From contig CAIPKV010000070.1 of NCBI GenBank assembly GCA_903865745.1, positions 35,898 through 99,897 on the forward strand: DNA of 64,000 nucleotides, read 5' to 3'. The stretch comes from an uncultured Verrucomicrobia subdivision 3 bacterium (GTDB lineage: Bacteria > Verrucomicrobiota > Verrucomicrobiia > Limisphaerales > UBA11358). Below, piece by piece: positions 7,651-16,235 of the stretch. Each line of letters starts with the position of its first letter. Position 1 is the first letter of the stretch. Position numbers and translations under genes: made by a program. The notes under the pieces were generated by a model. It searched no databases. It saw nothing but the letters and a program-made list of their open reading frames with translations, and was not told the DNA's origin.

Positions 7651-8847
7651 TCACATTGCCCGTGAAGTAGACGGCGGCACAGTGGTGGCTGACGTTACGA
7701 CCATCATGGGCGTCACTGAGGCCGACTTGGACGGTCTACGTCCGCGTGTATTGGCAATGTCCAAACGCTGGCGCATGTTTGGCTTGTTGACGCTGTAGAG
7801 CAGGGCATTTTCCTCAGTAATCATATCCTGCTCGTAGGCCTTCAGCAGAGACTGTTCAAAGCTGTGCCACCCGGCGTTGCTACCAGCCTCGATGATGTCA
7901 TGGAGCCGGCGGTTTTCACCTTCGCCTAACTCGATAGCCTCGCGCGTGCGCAAGCTACTGCCCATCAATTCAGTAACCAGCACACGGCCACCGTTTTTTT
8001 TGGGGACAAGCCGCTGGCCCACGATGTATCGCAAGGAAACTGCCAGTCGGCGCCGAACCTGCTGTTCTTCGTCCTTGGAGAACATACCAAGAATGCGGTA
8101 GATAGTCTGGTCGGCGCTAATGGTATGTAACGTGCTAAAAACCAGATGACCGGTCTCGCCAGCAGTGAGAGCGATCTCCATGGTCTCGCGGTCCCGAATT
8201 TCGCCGACAAAAATCACCTTGGGGGCTTGGCGGAGTGCCGCACGCAAGCCATCAGGGAAACTGAAAAAGTCGCGCCCCAGTTCGCGCTGACTAAAGGTGG
8301 AATTCATCTGCGGGTGCAAAAACTCAACAGGATCCTCCAACGTGACCACATGAACCTTGCAGTCGCGATTGATCTCGTTCAGCAGTGCGGCAATCGTGGT
8401 ACTCTTGCCATTGCCTGCACCGCCAGTGACAAACACCAAACCGTTACGTTCTTTGACGATTTCACGGAATGCAATCGGCAGGCCGAGTTTGTCCATCGTG
8501 GGAACCAGCGGCTGTAGCCGGCGCAGGACCATCGCGTAGGTGCCGTTCTGGCGGTAAATGTTCACGCGGAATCGGCAAAAATCGTTCAAAGGATGGCTGC
8601 AATCGCATGACCCATATGCGGTAAGGTCGGCCAGCAACTTGGGGTTGTTGTTGAGAATCAGACGTGCCATGATTTCGATACGTTCACCGGTCAGCACCGG
8701 TTCGGGCGGGTTGAGCGAAGGCGTTTCCAAAACGCCGTATGCCTCCACCTGAGGTTTCTGGCCGGCTACAAACAGCAAATCGGAAATGCCGTCGTAGCTC
8801 TTAATCATAGCCGTCAACAACTGGTCAAGTTCTTGAATGGTCTGCAT
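7651..8847 (-). CDS. pilT: PilT-type pilus retraction ATPase
   Basis: This 398-residue secretion ATPase hydrolyses ATP to retract type IV pili and drive twitching. The N-terminal PAS-like domain covers about 1-110. The ATPase core shows a Walker A written GGAGNGKST (usually GPTGSGKST), the Asp box VVTLEDPVEF, a Walker B-like VIFVGEIRDRET, and the His box HLVFSTLHT. The order matches PilT/PilU rather than PilB, and there is no PilB N-domain. A variable Ser/Thr-rich tail follows. It is 4 bases from mglB, so GTPase, GAP-like protein and motor are linked. Confidence 0.92.
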   Translation of the reverse strand: MQTIQELDQLLTAMIKSYDGISDLLFVAGQKPQVEAYGVLETPSLNPPEPVLTGERIEIMARLILNNNPKLLADLTAYGSCDCSHPLNDFCRFRVNIYRQNGTYAMVLRRLQPLVPTMDKLGLPIAFREIVKERNGLVFVTGGAGNGKSTTIAALLNEINRDCKVHVVTLEDPVEFLHPQMNSTFSQRELGRDFFSFPDGLRAALRQAPKVIFVGEIRDRETMEIALTAGETGHLVFSTLHTISADQTIYRILGMFSKDEEQQVRRRLAVSLRYIVGQRLVPKKNGGRVLVTELMGSSLRTREAIELGEGENRRLHDIIEAGSNAGWHSFEQSLLKAYEQDMITEENALLYSVNKPNMRQRLDIANTRGRRPSKSASVTPMMVVTSATTVPPSTSRAM

Positions 8848-8851
8848 TTGA

Positions 8852-9334
8852 CTATGGCTGCTTCTTGCGGAAAAAAACCTGCGGGTTCATCGCGTTTAAC
8901 GCCGAAAGGTCAAGCCCAGCCTGCGGGCTGCGCTCCTGCGCAAGCGCGAGCTGCCGGGCGATTTTTTTGACCGCCACGCTGGCGTAAAATTTTACCACAC
9001 CCACGCCGGTATGCTGCATAAAAATGACTGCCAGCATGCAATACTCATCTACGTTAATGACGAACATGGAAAACTTTTCGCCCTGCTGATAGATGCTGTC
9101 AAAGTTTTTTTCATTTACCAATCCCGCAATGGTCTGGTTTGCCATAAATGCTCCAGATGCCAGAGCGCCAATCGTTGTTAAATCAAACTGCTGATTATCT
9201 CCGGCGTATGCAATAAGGAACCCCCCTTTATCAATCACCAGGGATGTGGTCGCATCAGTCTGCGCATTAAATTCCCGCAGCGTCTCGTCGAGCTGCTGTA
9301 TATCTTCCTCGATGAGCTGTGGCAGCGTGGCCAT
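8852..9334 (-). CDS. mglB: MglB-like roadblock/LC7 protein
   Basis: The 160-residue protein has a roadblock/LC7 domain (about 8-130): an N-terminal helix LIEEDIQQLDETLREF, the strand pair TSLVIDKGGFLIAYAGD, the helix TTIGALASGAFMANQTIAGL and the strands FSMFVINVDEYCMLAVIF. In Myxococcus, MglB is the GTPase-activating protein for MglA at the lagging cell pole. It lies 2 bases after mglA and 4 bases before pilT. The C-terminal 25 residues (GLDLSALNAMNPQVFF) are a short tail that could bind a partner. Confidence 0.85.
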   Translation of the reverse strand: MATLPQLIEEDIQQLDETLREFNAQTDATTSLVIDKGGFLIAYAGDNQQFDLTTIGALASGAFMANQTIAGLVNEKNFDSIYQQGEKFSMFVINVDEYCMLAVIFMQHTGVGVVKFYASVAVKKIARQLALAQERSPQAGLDLSALNAMNPQVFFRKKQP

Positions 9335-9336
9335 AG

Positions 9337-9951
9337 TTAGAGAGCTTGCGGTGTGCCTTGGGTGAGATATTTCTGAAGAAGCATCCGCGTAATCATGTTC
9401 AACGTCTCGAAGACCCCTTCACATTTATGCGCGGTAGCGGAGAAAGACGGCACCTGCACCTCGCGATTGTTTAGGAGATAGTCCAAATATTCCGTTGGCG
9501 CAGCGTTTGGCAAATCACGCTTGTTGTATTGCAATACATAAGGAATGTCCATGAGGTTTAACTTGAGTGAATTCAAATTATCCACCAAGTTCTGAAAGCT
9601 TTCTACATTTTCCGGCATTTTTTCATATTGCGAATCCGCCACAAATACAATGCCATCCACGCCGCGCAGCACCAGTTGCCGCGTCGTATTATAAATTACC
9701 TGGCCAGGCACGGTGTAAAGTTGGAACTTCGTCTTGAACCCCTTAATCGTCATCGCCTCGATCGGCAGGAAATCAAAAAACAACGTACGATCCGAACTCG
9801 TCGCCAGCGAGACGAGCTTGCCCTTATTACCCGCAGTCGTCTGGACATGGTCGTGCACTTGTACGAGATTGGTCGTTTTGCCGCCCATCGCCGGGCCGTA
9901 ATAAACGATTTTAACCTGCAGTTCTTTGGTCGCTTGATTGATGATGGCCAT
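9337..9951 (-). CDS. mglA: MglA-like Ras-family GTPase
   Basis: The 204-residue GTPase has the P-loop GPAMGGKTTNL (residues 19-29), a switch segment with TSSDRTLFFDFLPI, the switch II region VPGQVIYNTTRQ, and the base-specificity motif NKRD (NKxD). These are the hallmarks of bacterial MglA, which sets the active pole for type IV pili and gliding machinery. Asn-Lys-Arg-Asp confirms guanine specificity. It overlaps nothing but is spaced by only 2 and 4 bases from its neighbours, so translation is probably coupled. The Pro at switch II (VPGQ) replaces the usual Asp-x-x-Gly, as is common in MglA. Confidence 0.92.
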   Translation of the reverse strand: MAIINQATKELQVKIVYYGPAMGGKTTNLVQVHDHVQTTAGNKGKLVSLATSSDRTLFFDFLPIEAMTIKGFKTKFQLYTVPGQVIYNTTRQLVLRGVDGIVFVADSQYEKMPENVESFQNLVDNLNSLKLNLMDIPYVLQYNKRDLPNAAPTEYLDYLLNNREVQVPSFSATAHKCEGVFETLNMITRMLLQKYLTQGTPQAL

Positions 9952-9955
9952 AAGA

Positions 9956-11614
9956 TTATTGAGTCCTTTTACGGTCTAATTCCCCCGACAACACGGCAAG
10001 TTGCGTTGCTGGCAACGGCTCACCCGAGCGACCAAATGCCGCAAAATACACAGCGTTTACGCGAAAAATCTGCCAGGGCACATTACCTACCGTAAAGCTG
10101 ACATTGTTCAGAGCGCCCATCCTAAGCTCTTTCGCACTCTGATTCATCCGCTCAAAAATCTGCGGGATGAACGCCGCCAACGTGTCGGCACTAAATTCCA
10201 CCGGTACTTGGCTGGCCACGCGCAAACCATCCGGCAGCGTCACCACCGCGCCAACTACGCCGGGCAACGCGATTGCCCTCGTCACCACGTCTTTTGGTGA
10301 CGCAAATCGATGCGTAAAATCCGTCTGCGGCACCGGCGGTGGCGCAAAAGTATTTTCAACCACATTCAGTTCCGCACTGCGCTCACTCTTGACGAAGAAA
10401 TTTGAATCGGTAGATTTTTTCTCCGCCGGAGCTGTCAATTTCACCGGAACCTCTGGCGCGGCTTGTGGAAAACCAAAAAATAGGTCCGGTATTTCTGGCG
10501 CAACGGCGGTCTTCTGACGCGCCCCCTGCAGATTTTTCTGCGCGGCGAAAAACAGCGGCGCAATTACCTTCAACGGAAGGTCTAGTTCCACGTTGTCGTT
10601 TTGAGACGGTGGCGAACTCGGCTTAGCTAGTATGCGTAATTGTTTCCAGGCCATCGTCACGCGACCGCGCTTCAGGCCGGCCTCCACCAAATTGCCCGCC
10701 AGCGGCACGCTGACATTTGCCAATGAGGTTTGGGAAATTTCATCCTTCAATTCCTCCGGCCAGTGTTCTGCCAAATCCCAGAGCGAAGCAAAAACCGTCG
10801 GCTGCAAAGGTTCAGAACGCGGGGTTGCGAAGGCGGGCGCGGGAGCGGCAGTTATCGTTGGGATGGCCGAAACGGGCGAGGCAGGACGGATCGGTGTAAC
10901 TTGTGGTGCGGGCGGTACAACTCGTTGAACCGGCGGCGGCGTGAATGCAATCGGCGCGGGCGTGCCAATTGGTGCAACGACGGGTGGGTTCATACGCAGA
11001 GGCACAGAGGCCGGTTCAGGCGCAGGAATTGGCGCCGGAGTAGTCGTGGGCGCCTTAAGAGGTTGCGTGGTGAAAGCGACGCCGGCACCGCGTCCACCAA
11101 AAGGTCCATTGACATCATTGGAAACTTCCACCTTAGGGCCGGTGCGCCGTGCAAGTAGAGCTGGGTTCAGGCGCGGTAAAATTTCAGCCAGCGGCAGACT
11201 GACCATTTTGCTGTCATGTTCACCGCCGGAATTAACGAAGGCCGCGGGCGCAAGCTGCCGTAGTTCACCGAATGAAATTTTAACCACGCCAAATGCTAGC
11301 TGCGCCGTAATCGTCTCAATGGGCAAGTTGATAGCGAAAGCGGGAGGTACAGCCACAATTTTTCCGCGCAACTCCGGCGGCAGGCCGGTGATGATGGGCG
11401 CAAGTGGTATGGCAATTTCATTTCCGTTCGGCGGCGGGTTAGGAGCCAACACCGGTGGCGGCGGGGCTGTGCTGGAAGCTGTAGCCACCTGCTTGATGGG
11501 CGCGGCGGCGGCGACCGGGCGCGACACCAGCGATGGCTCCGCCTCAGAAGAATCCATCCGGCGCAAAATACTCCGCAACAGGCCAGCAAAACTTGTTTTA
11601 ACCATGTTTGACAT
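9956..11614 (-). CDS. Proline-rich protein with C-terminal roadblock/LC7-like domain
   Basis: The 552-residue protein has long Pro/Ala/Thr linkers and a C-terminal domain (about 435-552) with the pattern FASPKDVVTRAIALPGVVGA, LPDGLRVASQVP and VPWQIFRVNAVYFAAFGRSG, typical of roadblock/LC7 modules. Upstream it has at least two copies of a two-part module: a PL-rich strand (IAIPLAPII, VSVPLAGNL) with a VxISF/VTMAW strand-helix, then a second PL-rich strand (VSLPLAEILP, LDLPLKVIAP). It leads the mglA-mglB-pilT run with a 4-base gap. I infer a scaffold or effector for MglA. No signal peptide is visible, so it is cytoplasmic. Confidence 0.8.
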   Translation of the reverse strand: MSNMVKTSFAGLLRSILRRMDSSEAEPSLVSRPVAAAAPIKQVATASSTAPPPPVLAPNPPPNGNEIAIPLAPIITGLPPELRGKIVAVPPAFAINLPIETITAQLAFGVVKISFGELRQLAPAAFVNSGGEHDSKMVSLPLAEILPRLNPALLARRTGPKVEVSNDVNGPFGGRGAGVAFTTQPLKAPTTTPAPIPAPEPASVPLRMNPPVVAPIGTPAPIAFTPPPVQRVVPPAPQVTPIRPASPVSAIPTITAAPAPAFATPRSEPLQPTVFASLWDLAEHWPEELKDEISQTSLANVSVPLAGNLVEAGLKRGRVTMAWKQLRILAKPSSPPSQNDNVELDLPLKVIAPLFFAAQKNLQGARQKTAVAPEIPDLFFGFPQAAPEVPVKLTAPAEKKSTDSNFFVKSERSAELNVVENTFAPPPVPQTDFTHRFASPKDVVTRAIALPGVVGAVVTLPDGLRVASQVPVEFSADTLAAFIPQIFERMNQSAKELRMGALNNVSFTVGNVPWQIFRVNAVYFAAFGRSGEPLPATQLAVLSGELDRKRTQ

Positions 11615-11862
11615 GAATTTCGTTTCTTGAGTTCACCCTGTCAATCTTCTAGGGCGGACAACTTTAAGCACACTTCACGCCACGGATGCTGAACCTGATT
11701 TTTTCCAGTTTTTGTCCCACGATGGGACTGGCTAATGCCTAAGCTGTCCATTTTTGCACCTCAAAAATCGGCTGGCAGCGCGGAACGCGGCTTGCTTATA
11801 TTTGTCAATCGGTTTTAAAACTTGAGTTTCGCCCGCCGTACGGTTAGCCGTAGCGCAGGCTG

Positions 11863-12933
11863 ATGATGGAAAAACGACATAAAATCTTACTTCTGGATGA
11901 CGATACTGACTGGCTCACGCTGAGCCAGGAGATGCTCGCCGCTTTGCCCAGCCGCCCGGAAATCCTCACCGCTAACAACGGCAAACGCGCCCTTTCCCTT
12001 CTCGAATCCGAACCAGTACGGCTGCTGATCTGTGATTTGAAAATGCCACGGATTGATGGTTTGCAAATCCTTTCCATCGTCCGCCGTCGTTATCCGGAGC
12101 TGCGCACCGTCGTCTTGAGTGGTTTGGAAGATGAAGATTTTCGTTCGCGCGCCTATGCGCTGGGTGTCGATCTGTTTTGGATCAAGATGGAAATGCAACG
12201 CAATTCCAAATTATTTATAGAGTGTCTCGAATCCTTACTTGGCCGCGATGATGAACCAGGTTTTCGCGGCATCCAGAGTAAGAGCCTGATGGACATTATC
12301 CAGATGGAATGTCTTTCCCGTAGCTCGTCCGTACTTCGCATCACGCGCGGGCCGCTAGTGGCGAAACTGTGGATTCAGGATGGCGAACTAATTGATGCTG
12401 AGGCCGAGGGCGCTCGTGGTGAGGCAGCGTTCCGGCGGATTTTGTCCTGGAAATCCGGCACGTTTGAAAACTTGCCCGCCGAGCCGGAGCACGCGCGCAC
12501 CATTATGAAGCCCGTCAACGCCCTGCTACTCGAAACCGCGCAGAATATTGATGAAGCCGCCAGTCCGGCCACTCCAGAATCCATCGAGCAAGCCGCCCAC
12601 CGCAAGTCAGTCTGGAAACTTTCCTTACTGACCCGTGAGGGCGCGGATTTTGTTATCTCCATCCCGCCCGAAGGCAGGGGCGAACCCGAGGCGCTTGGCA
12701 CGCAGATGATTACGCCGCTCGTCAAGTGGACCCGCCACGCCGCCGCCATCGCTCGCAGACTGGGTGAACAACTCGAGGCCGGGCCGGTCATGCAAGTCAC
12801 TGGCCAAAACTTGGAACGTCAGGTGCTAGTATTAGAACGTGAGGAACGGTTGTTCCTTGTCGGCTGGCCGGTCGAAGCCACCGGAAATTTATTGGAAAAA
12901 AGCCGAAAACTTGTTGCGTCATGGGATTCCTAA
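11863..12933 (+). CDS. Response regulator with DUF4388-like region
   Basis: The N-terminal receiver domain (about 1-130) shows DDD at 12-14 and the phospho-acceptor Asp58 in LICDLKMPRIDG; the usual conserved Lys near the end reads FWIKME. A DUF4388-type region (about 145-235) follows, with the family pattern GIQSKSLMDIIQMECLSRSS and DGELIDAEAEGARGEAAF. The last 100 residues (VWKLSLLTREGADFVISIP ... LFLVGWPVEATG) have a longin/roadblock-like alternation. DUF4388 proteins often accompany roadblock-GTPase pathways. The gene is divergent from the mglA operon with a 248-base gap. Its stop overlaps the next gene. Confidence 0.85.
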   Translation: MMEKRHKILLLDDDTDWLTLSQEMLAALPSRPEILTANNGKRALSLLESEPVRLLICDLKMPRIDGLQILSIVRRRYPELRTVVLSGLEDEDFRSRAYALGVDLFWIKMEMQRNSKLFIECLESLLGRDDEPGFRGIQSKSLMDIIQMECLSRSSSVLRITRGPLVAKLWIQDGELIDAEAEGARGEAAFRRILSWKSGTFENLPAEPEHARTIMKPVNALLLETAQNIDEAASPATPESIEQAAHRKSVWKLSLLTREGADFVISIPPEGRGEPEALGTQMITPLVKWTRHAAAIARRLGEQLEAGPVMQVTGQNLERQVLVLEREERLFLVGWPVEATGNLLEKSRKLVASWDS

Positions 12934-13238
12934 AAAGATTCTTTCGCGGCCGCGCAGGCGTGCAGCAGTTGCCCACCGGCACCATTACGGTGGACCGCCA
13001 AGGTCGTATTGTCACCTCGACCGTATCGTCCGCGTATCCCCAAAACTTCCTGCGCGAAATCGGCCGCGACGTTTTGGATCTCTTCAGCGAGGCTCGCACT
13101 GCGCAGATGCCTCTGGCCGAGATCAGCCTTCAGTTTGGCAGCCTACATATCACCGCCCGCGAGCTGCGCGGCGGCGCAATTATTTTTTTATTCCCTCAAA
13201 CCGCGTTGCTCGCAACGCCAACCCGCTCACGCCCATGA
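12921..13238 (+). CDS. Small roadblock-like protein
   Basis: The 105-residue protein begins MGFLKRFFRGR, a basic amphipathic start, then shows a strand-helix-strand pattern (GTITVDRQGRIVTSTVSSAY, FLREIGRDVLDLFSEAR, LQFGSLHITARELRGGAIIF) matching a single roadblock/LC7 or PAS-like fold. It overlaps the response regulator by 13 bases and the next gene by 4 bases (ATGA), so all three are translationally coupled. A role as a small adaptor in the MglA circuit is inferred from context only. Confidence 0.7.
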   Translation: MGFLKRFFRGRAGVQQLPTGTITVDRQGRIVTSTVSSAYPQNFLREIGRDVLDLFSEARTAQMPLAEISLQFGSLHITARELRGGAIIFLFPQTALLATPTRSRP

Positions 13239-13627
13239 CTCCCAAGGATATCAACCAGCTAGTCACGCAGATCGAGACTCACATCGAATGCTGGAAGCAG
13301 TTCAACCACTTCATCTCCATCGCCCGCGCAAAAAAATTTGGCCCTGCCGACGACAACCATTTTCTTGAGATTAAAAGCATCATTGTGCAGGAGCTAGAAC
13401 TGATTTTTGCGTCCATTGATGTCCAATCGCCCACGCGCGAAGAAATCCATGGCCTCATCACCAACGCCCCGTCGCTGCGCTATTTAAGCGAGATGAGCGA
13501 AGGCGCACTGCGCGGGCTCGAAACCCAGTGGCACAAGATTTACATCGGCTGGCACGCCATCCTCGGCCAGCTCAAAGTTAAACAGCGTCAGGAAGAATCC
13601 AAGGCCTTCTGGGGCGGGAAGAAATAA
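13235..13627 (+). CDS. Hypothetical helical protein, 130 aa
   Basis: The ATG at 13235 overlaps the TGA of the preceding gene as ATGA. A much longer frame exists upstream in the same phase, but it overlaps two genuine genes and has low-complexity content, so it is rejected. The protein is mainly helical and charged (NQLVTQIETHIECWKQFNHF, YLSEMSEGALRGLETQWHKI) with no recognised domain. It probably acts with the response regulator and roadblock-like protein encoded just upstream. Confidence 0.7.
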   Translation: MTPKDINQLVTQIETHIECWKQFNHFISIARAKKFGPADDNHFLEIKSIIVQELELIFASIDVQSPTREEIHGLITNAPSLRYLSEMSEGALRGLETQWHKIYIGWHAILGQLKVKQRQEESKAFWGGKK

Positions 13628-13684
13628 TTTCAGCAAGTCATCCGGCGTTGTGATTTAGAAACTCTTCGGGCAAACTAAACCATC

Positions 13685-14548
13685 ATGTTGAGCTATGTTC
13701 AAATTCTCATCCTAGCGCTCGTTCAGGGCGCCGCAGAACTCCTGCCCGTCTCCAGTTCCGCCCACGTTATAGCGGCTGCCAAACTTATGGGCGTGAAAGA
13801 CGTTTCCAGCCCCGAAATGGTCATGCTACTGCTCTTGTTGCATACGGGCACGATGTTCGCTGTCATCGTCTATTTTTGGAAACGCTGGAAACGCGACTAC
13901 TTTGCCTCAGCCGCACAGTTTCAATGGTTTGCCATTCAAGTCGCGCTTGCCACCATTTGTACCGTCATCGTCGGCTTGGGACTAAAAGTGCTCATTGAAA
14001 AAGTTTTCATGCGCGGGACGCCGCACGCCGAGGTGGAAAATTTGTTCAACAACTTGCCGCTCATCGCTGGCTCACTCGCGGCCGTCGGACTACTAATCAT
14101 TTATGCGGGCGTGCGCGAGAATAAATCGCCGCGGGACGCAGAAATTCAGCCGCACCATTCCTTTTGGATTGGGGTGGTGCAGGGAATTTGCCTCCCGTTC
14201 CGCGGCTTCTCCCGTTCGGGCGCGACCATTTCCACCGGCCTCATCCTCGGCCTATCAAAACAGAAACTGGAAGAATTTAGCTTCGCGCTCGCCGTGGTGT
14301 TGACCCCGCTCGTCATCGCGGACGAGGCCCACCGGCTCATCAAGGCCCACGCCTTGAGCGGGGCCAACTCCGTGTTTCATTTGCTTGCCCCCGGATTGAT
14401 CGGGATGTTTTTAAGTTTTATCGCGGGCCTGATTGCACTGAAGCTTCTATCACGCTGGCTCGATGGCGGGCGCTGGAAATTCTTCGGTTTCTACTGCCTC
14501 GCCGCCGCCGTTGGCGTGTTGCTCATCTACTACAAGCTGCCGAATTAA
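13685..14548 (+). CDS. uppP: Undecaprenyl-diphosphatase
   Basis: UppP (BacA) dephosphorylates undecaprenyl pyrophosphate to recycle the lipid carrier for cell-wall and polysaccharide synthesis, in the inner membrane. The 287-residue protein has the two conserved loops: VQGAAELLPVSSSAH near the N-terminus (family form GLTEFLPVSSSGH) and FRGFSRSGATIS around 180. The remaining hydrophobic segments give a polytopic membrane protein of normal length. Small changes (EFLP to ELLP, SGH to SAH) are conservative. Absence of bacitracin-type neighbours suggests a housekeeping role. Confidence 0.93.
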   Translation: MLSYVQILILALVQGAAELLPVSSSAHVIAAAKLMGVKDVSSPEMVMLLLLLHTGTMFAVIVYFWKRWKRDYFASAAQFQWFAIQVALATICTVIVGLGLKVLIEKVFMRGTPHAEVENLFNNLPLIAGSLAAVGLLIIYAGVRENKSPRDAEIQPHHSFWIGVVQGICLPFRGFSRSGATISTGLILGLSKQKLEEFSFALAVVLTPLVIADEAHRLIKAHALSGANSVFHLLAPGLIGMFLSFIAGLIALKLLSRWLDGGRWKFFGFYCLAAAVGVLLIYYKLPN

Positions 14549-14768
14549 ACTGCGGGCACATTCACTGTCAGGGTGGCGATCTTAGACGGTTTTGCCTAAT
14601 TCGTTATAGACAAGCAGGGTTTCGATTTTCACCAGCCCCAATTTGGCAGTATAAACACGTTTTAAAGCCTGATTTTCACCATAATTAGCCAGCGACTAAG
14701 GAGTTCCAGCCGGAAAATGGTGGGCGCGGTAAATCTCGGTTACCGCAGTTCAACGCACGGAGGTAAAG

Positions 14769-15365
14769 TCACTTCGCGTTTGCGTCTGGAATAAATATCT
14801 TCTTACCCGCAATGAGCGCGTTCGGGTTCAACTTGGGATTGGCCGCGATGATTTGCGATGACGTTACCTTCACACCCTGCGCGCGATATGCCTTAGCGAT
14901 GGCCGAAACCGTGTCGCCCGATGCAATTGTATATTCATAGCCCTTCTGTGGTACCGCCGGGGTCGCGGGATTATCCGGACCTGCCGAGTTCGCCTCTGTA
15001 TTCACCTTTGACTTGTGGCTAATCGGCGCGCCACCGCCAGTCTTGGCGAGGTTTTCAATCTGCTTAAGGATGAGGTCGCGGTCATCCTGGCGTTTCTTGT
15101 CAATTTCCTGCACCTGCGTCGCGAGGGATTTCAAATCTTCCGCGCTGGCACTGTTATTGACGGCGGGCGAATTCACCTTGTCGGTCAACTCAGAAATTTG
15201 TTTTTCCAGCGCGTCAATCCGTTTGCCATGCTGCTCCTGGGCGGCGAGCAGGTCCTGAATCTGGCCGGACAATTTATCAATCTGCTGCTGCGTGCCGGTA
15301 TCCTGCGCGCGCAGAAGCGAAACCGCGCAAATCAGAATAAAACCGCCTAGCAAAATCTTTTTCAT
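14769..15365 (-). CDS. LysM-domain coiled-coil periplasmic protein
   Basis: The 198-residue protein has a Sec signal peptide (MKKILLGGFILICAVSLLRA), then a long coiled-coil of heptad type (IDKLSGQIQDLLAAQEQ ... LEKQISELTDKV ... LATQVQEIDKKRQDDRDLIL) over about 25-105. The last 55 residues form a LysM domain (YTIASGDTVSAIAKAY ... SSQIIAANPKLNP). LysM binds the glycan strands of peptidoglycan. The protein therefore probably sits in the periplasm attached to the wall with a coiled-coil oligomerisation arm. It is a single gene in this direction; intergenic 14549-14768 shows no clear gene. Confidence 0.85.
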   Translation of the reverse strand: MKKILLGGFILICAVSLLRAQDTGTQQQIDKLSGQIQDLLAAQEQHGKRIDALEKQISELTDKVNSPAVNNSASAEDLKSLATQVQEIDKKRQDDRDLILKQIENLAKTGGGAPISHKSKVNTEANSAGPDNPATPAVPQKGYEYTIASGDTVSAIAKAYRAQGVKVTSSQIIAANPKLNPNALIAGKKIFIPDANAK

Positions 15366-15428
15366 CCGCCGAAAATAAACGTCTGCCAGTTCCCGTCAAG
15401 GTGAAGTGCGCACGGCACTTGGTAAATT

Positions 15429-16151
15429 TCACCACCCCAGCCAGCGCGTCAGCAGCGGCGCAACCACCAGTGCCGGCAGATAGTTGGCCAATTCCACGCG
15501 CCGCACGTCCAGCATGACCAACGCGGTCGCAGCGATTACCAGCCCAGCGGTGGCGTTTACGGCGTAAACCAAATGGTGAGTATTTATCCAAGGCAGCGCG
15601 AATGCGTGGACAGAGATTGCAATGTCATTGAGAAAAAAGAAGACCGGCACCGCTGCCATGGCCGCCGGCCAGCGCAATATTTTAACAAAGCCGACCATGG
15701 CCAGCCCATCCATCACAGCCTTCAGCCCGAGCGGAAAGAAATAATTATCCAGTCCGTCCGTCACCGCCCCAACGATGCCTAACGGCGCAGCACAGAATAG
15801 AATTGTGCCCGCAATGAAACCATCATGCTTTTTACCAGCACCCGTCGGCTCGGCGGTGAGCAGCTTCGCCGCATAACCACCCAACCGGTTGGAAAACTTT
15901 TGCAAGCCGAGGATTTTTCCCAGCAGATTGCCCAGCACGACAGCCAATCCAGCGAGGAAAAACTGTTTTAGCGCATGCAAAAAACCGCCACCAATGTTCT
16001 GCCAGACCAGTTGCAGCCCGCAGAACGCGGTGAACACGCCGAGTGCGGTCTTAAGCCGGAGCTGCGTGCGCGCTGATAATTCGCCGCGACCTGTCAGGCC
16101 GTACAGCGCACCGAGCAGGATGCCGAAGGCATTAAGAAAGGCACCAATCAC
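15429..16151 (-). CDS. DUF554 family membrane protein
   Basis: The 240-residue protein has about seven hydrophobic segments and the DUF554 signature start VIGAFLNAFGILLGALYGL. A GTG start at 16151 places this segment at the N-terminus as in the family (MIGTLVNALAIILG). A longer ATG frame would add 17 residues and encroach on the divergent gene, so it is rejected. The family is of unknown function, predicted inner-membrane, sometimes linked to transport. The divergent MFS gene begins 84 bases away. Confidence 0.85.
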   Translation of the reverse strand: MIGAFLNAFGILLGALYGLTGRGELSARTQLRLKTALGVFTAFCGLQLVWQNIGGGFLHALKQFFLAGLAVVLGNLLGKILGLQKFSNRLGGYAAKLLTAEPTGAGKKHDGFIAGTILFCAAPLGIVGAVTDGLDNYFFPLGLKAVMDGLAMVGFVKILRWPAAMAAVPVFFFLNDIAISVHAFALPWINTHHLVYAVNATAGLVIAATALVMLDVRRVELANYLPALVVAPLLTRWLGW

Positions 16152-16235
16152 GCGCTGATTGTGCCGCGCGCCGATAGGGAAGGAAACGAAGAAAAGTTTC
16201 ATTTACCTGCGCTGCGACATAACATCCGCCGAACA

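Noticed and set aside
12839..13627. A 262-codon open frame including the 130-residue gene
   Set aside because: Its first half overlaps two supported genes in other frames. The ATG at 13235 with a 4-base overlap fits better.
14549..14768. Possible tRNA or small RNA in the gap after uppP
   Set aside because: I found no cloverleaf or terminator-linked hairpin there and cannot support a feature.
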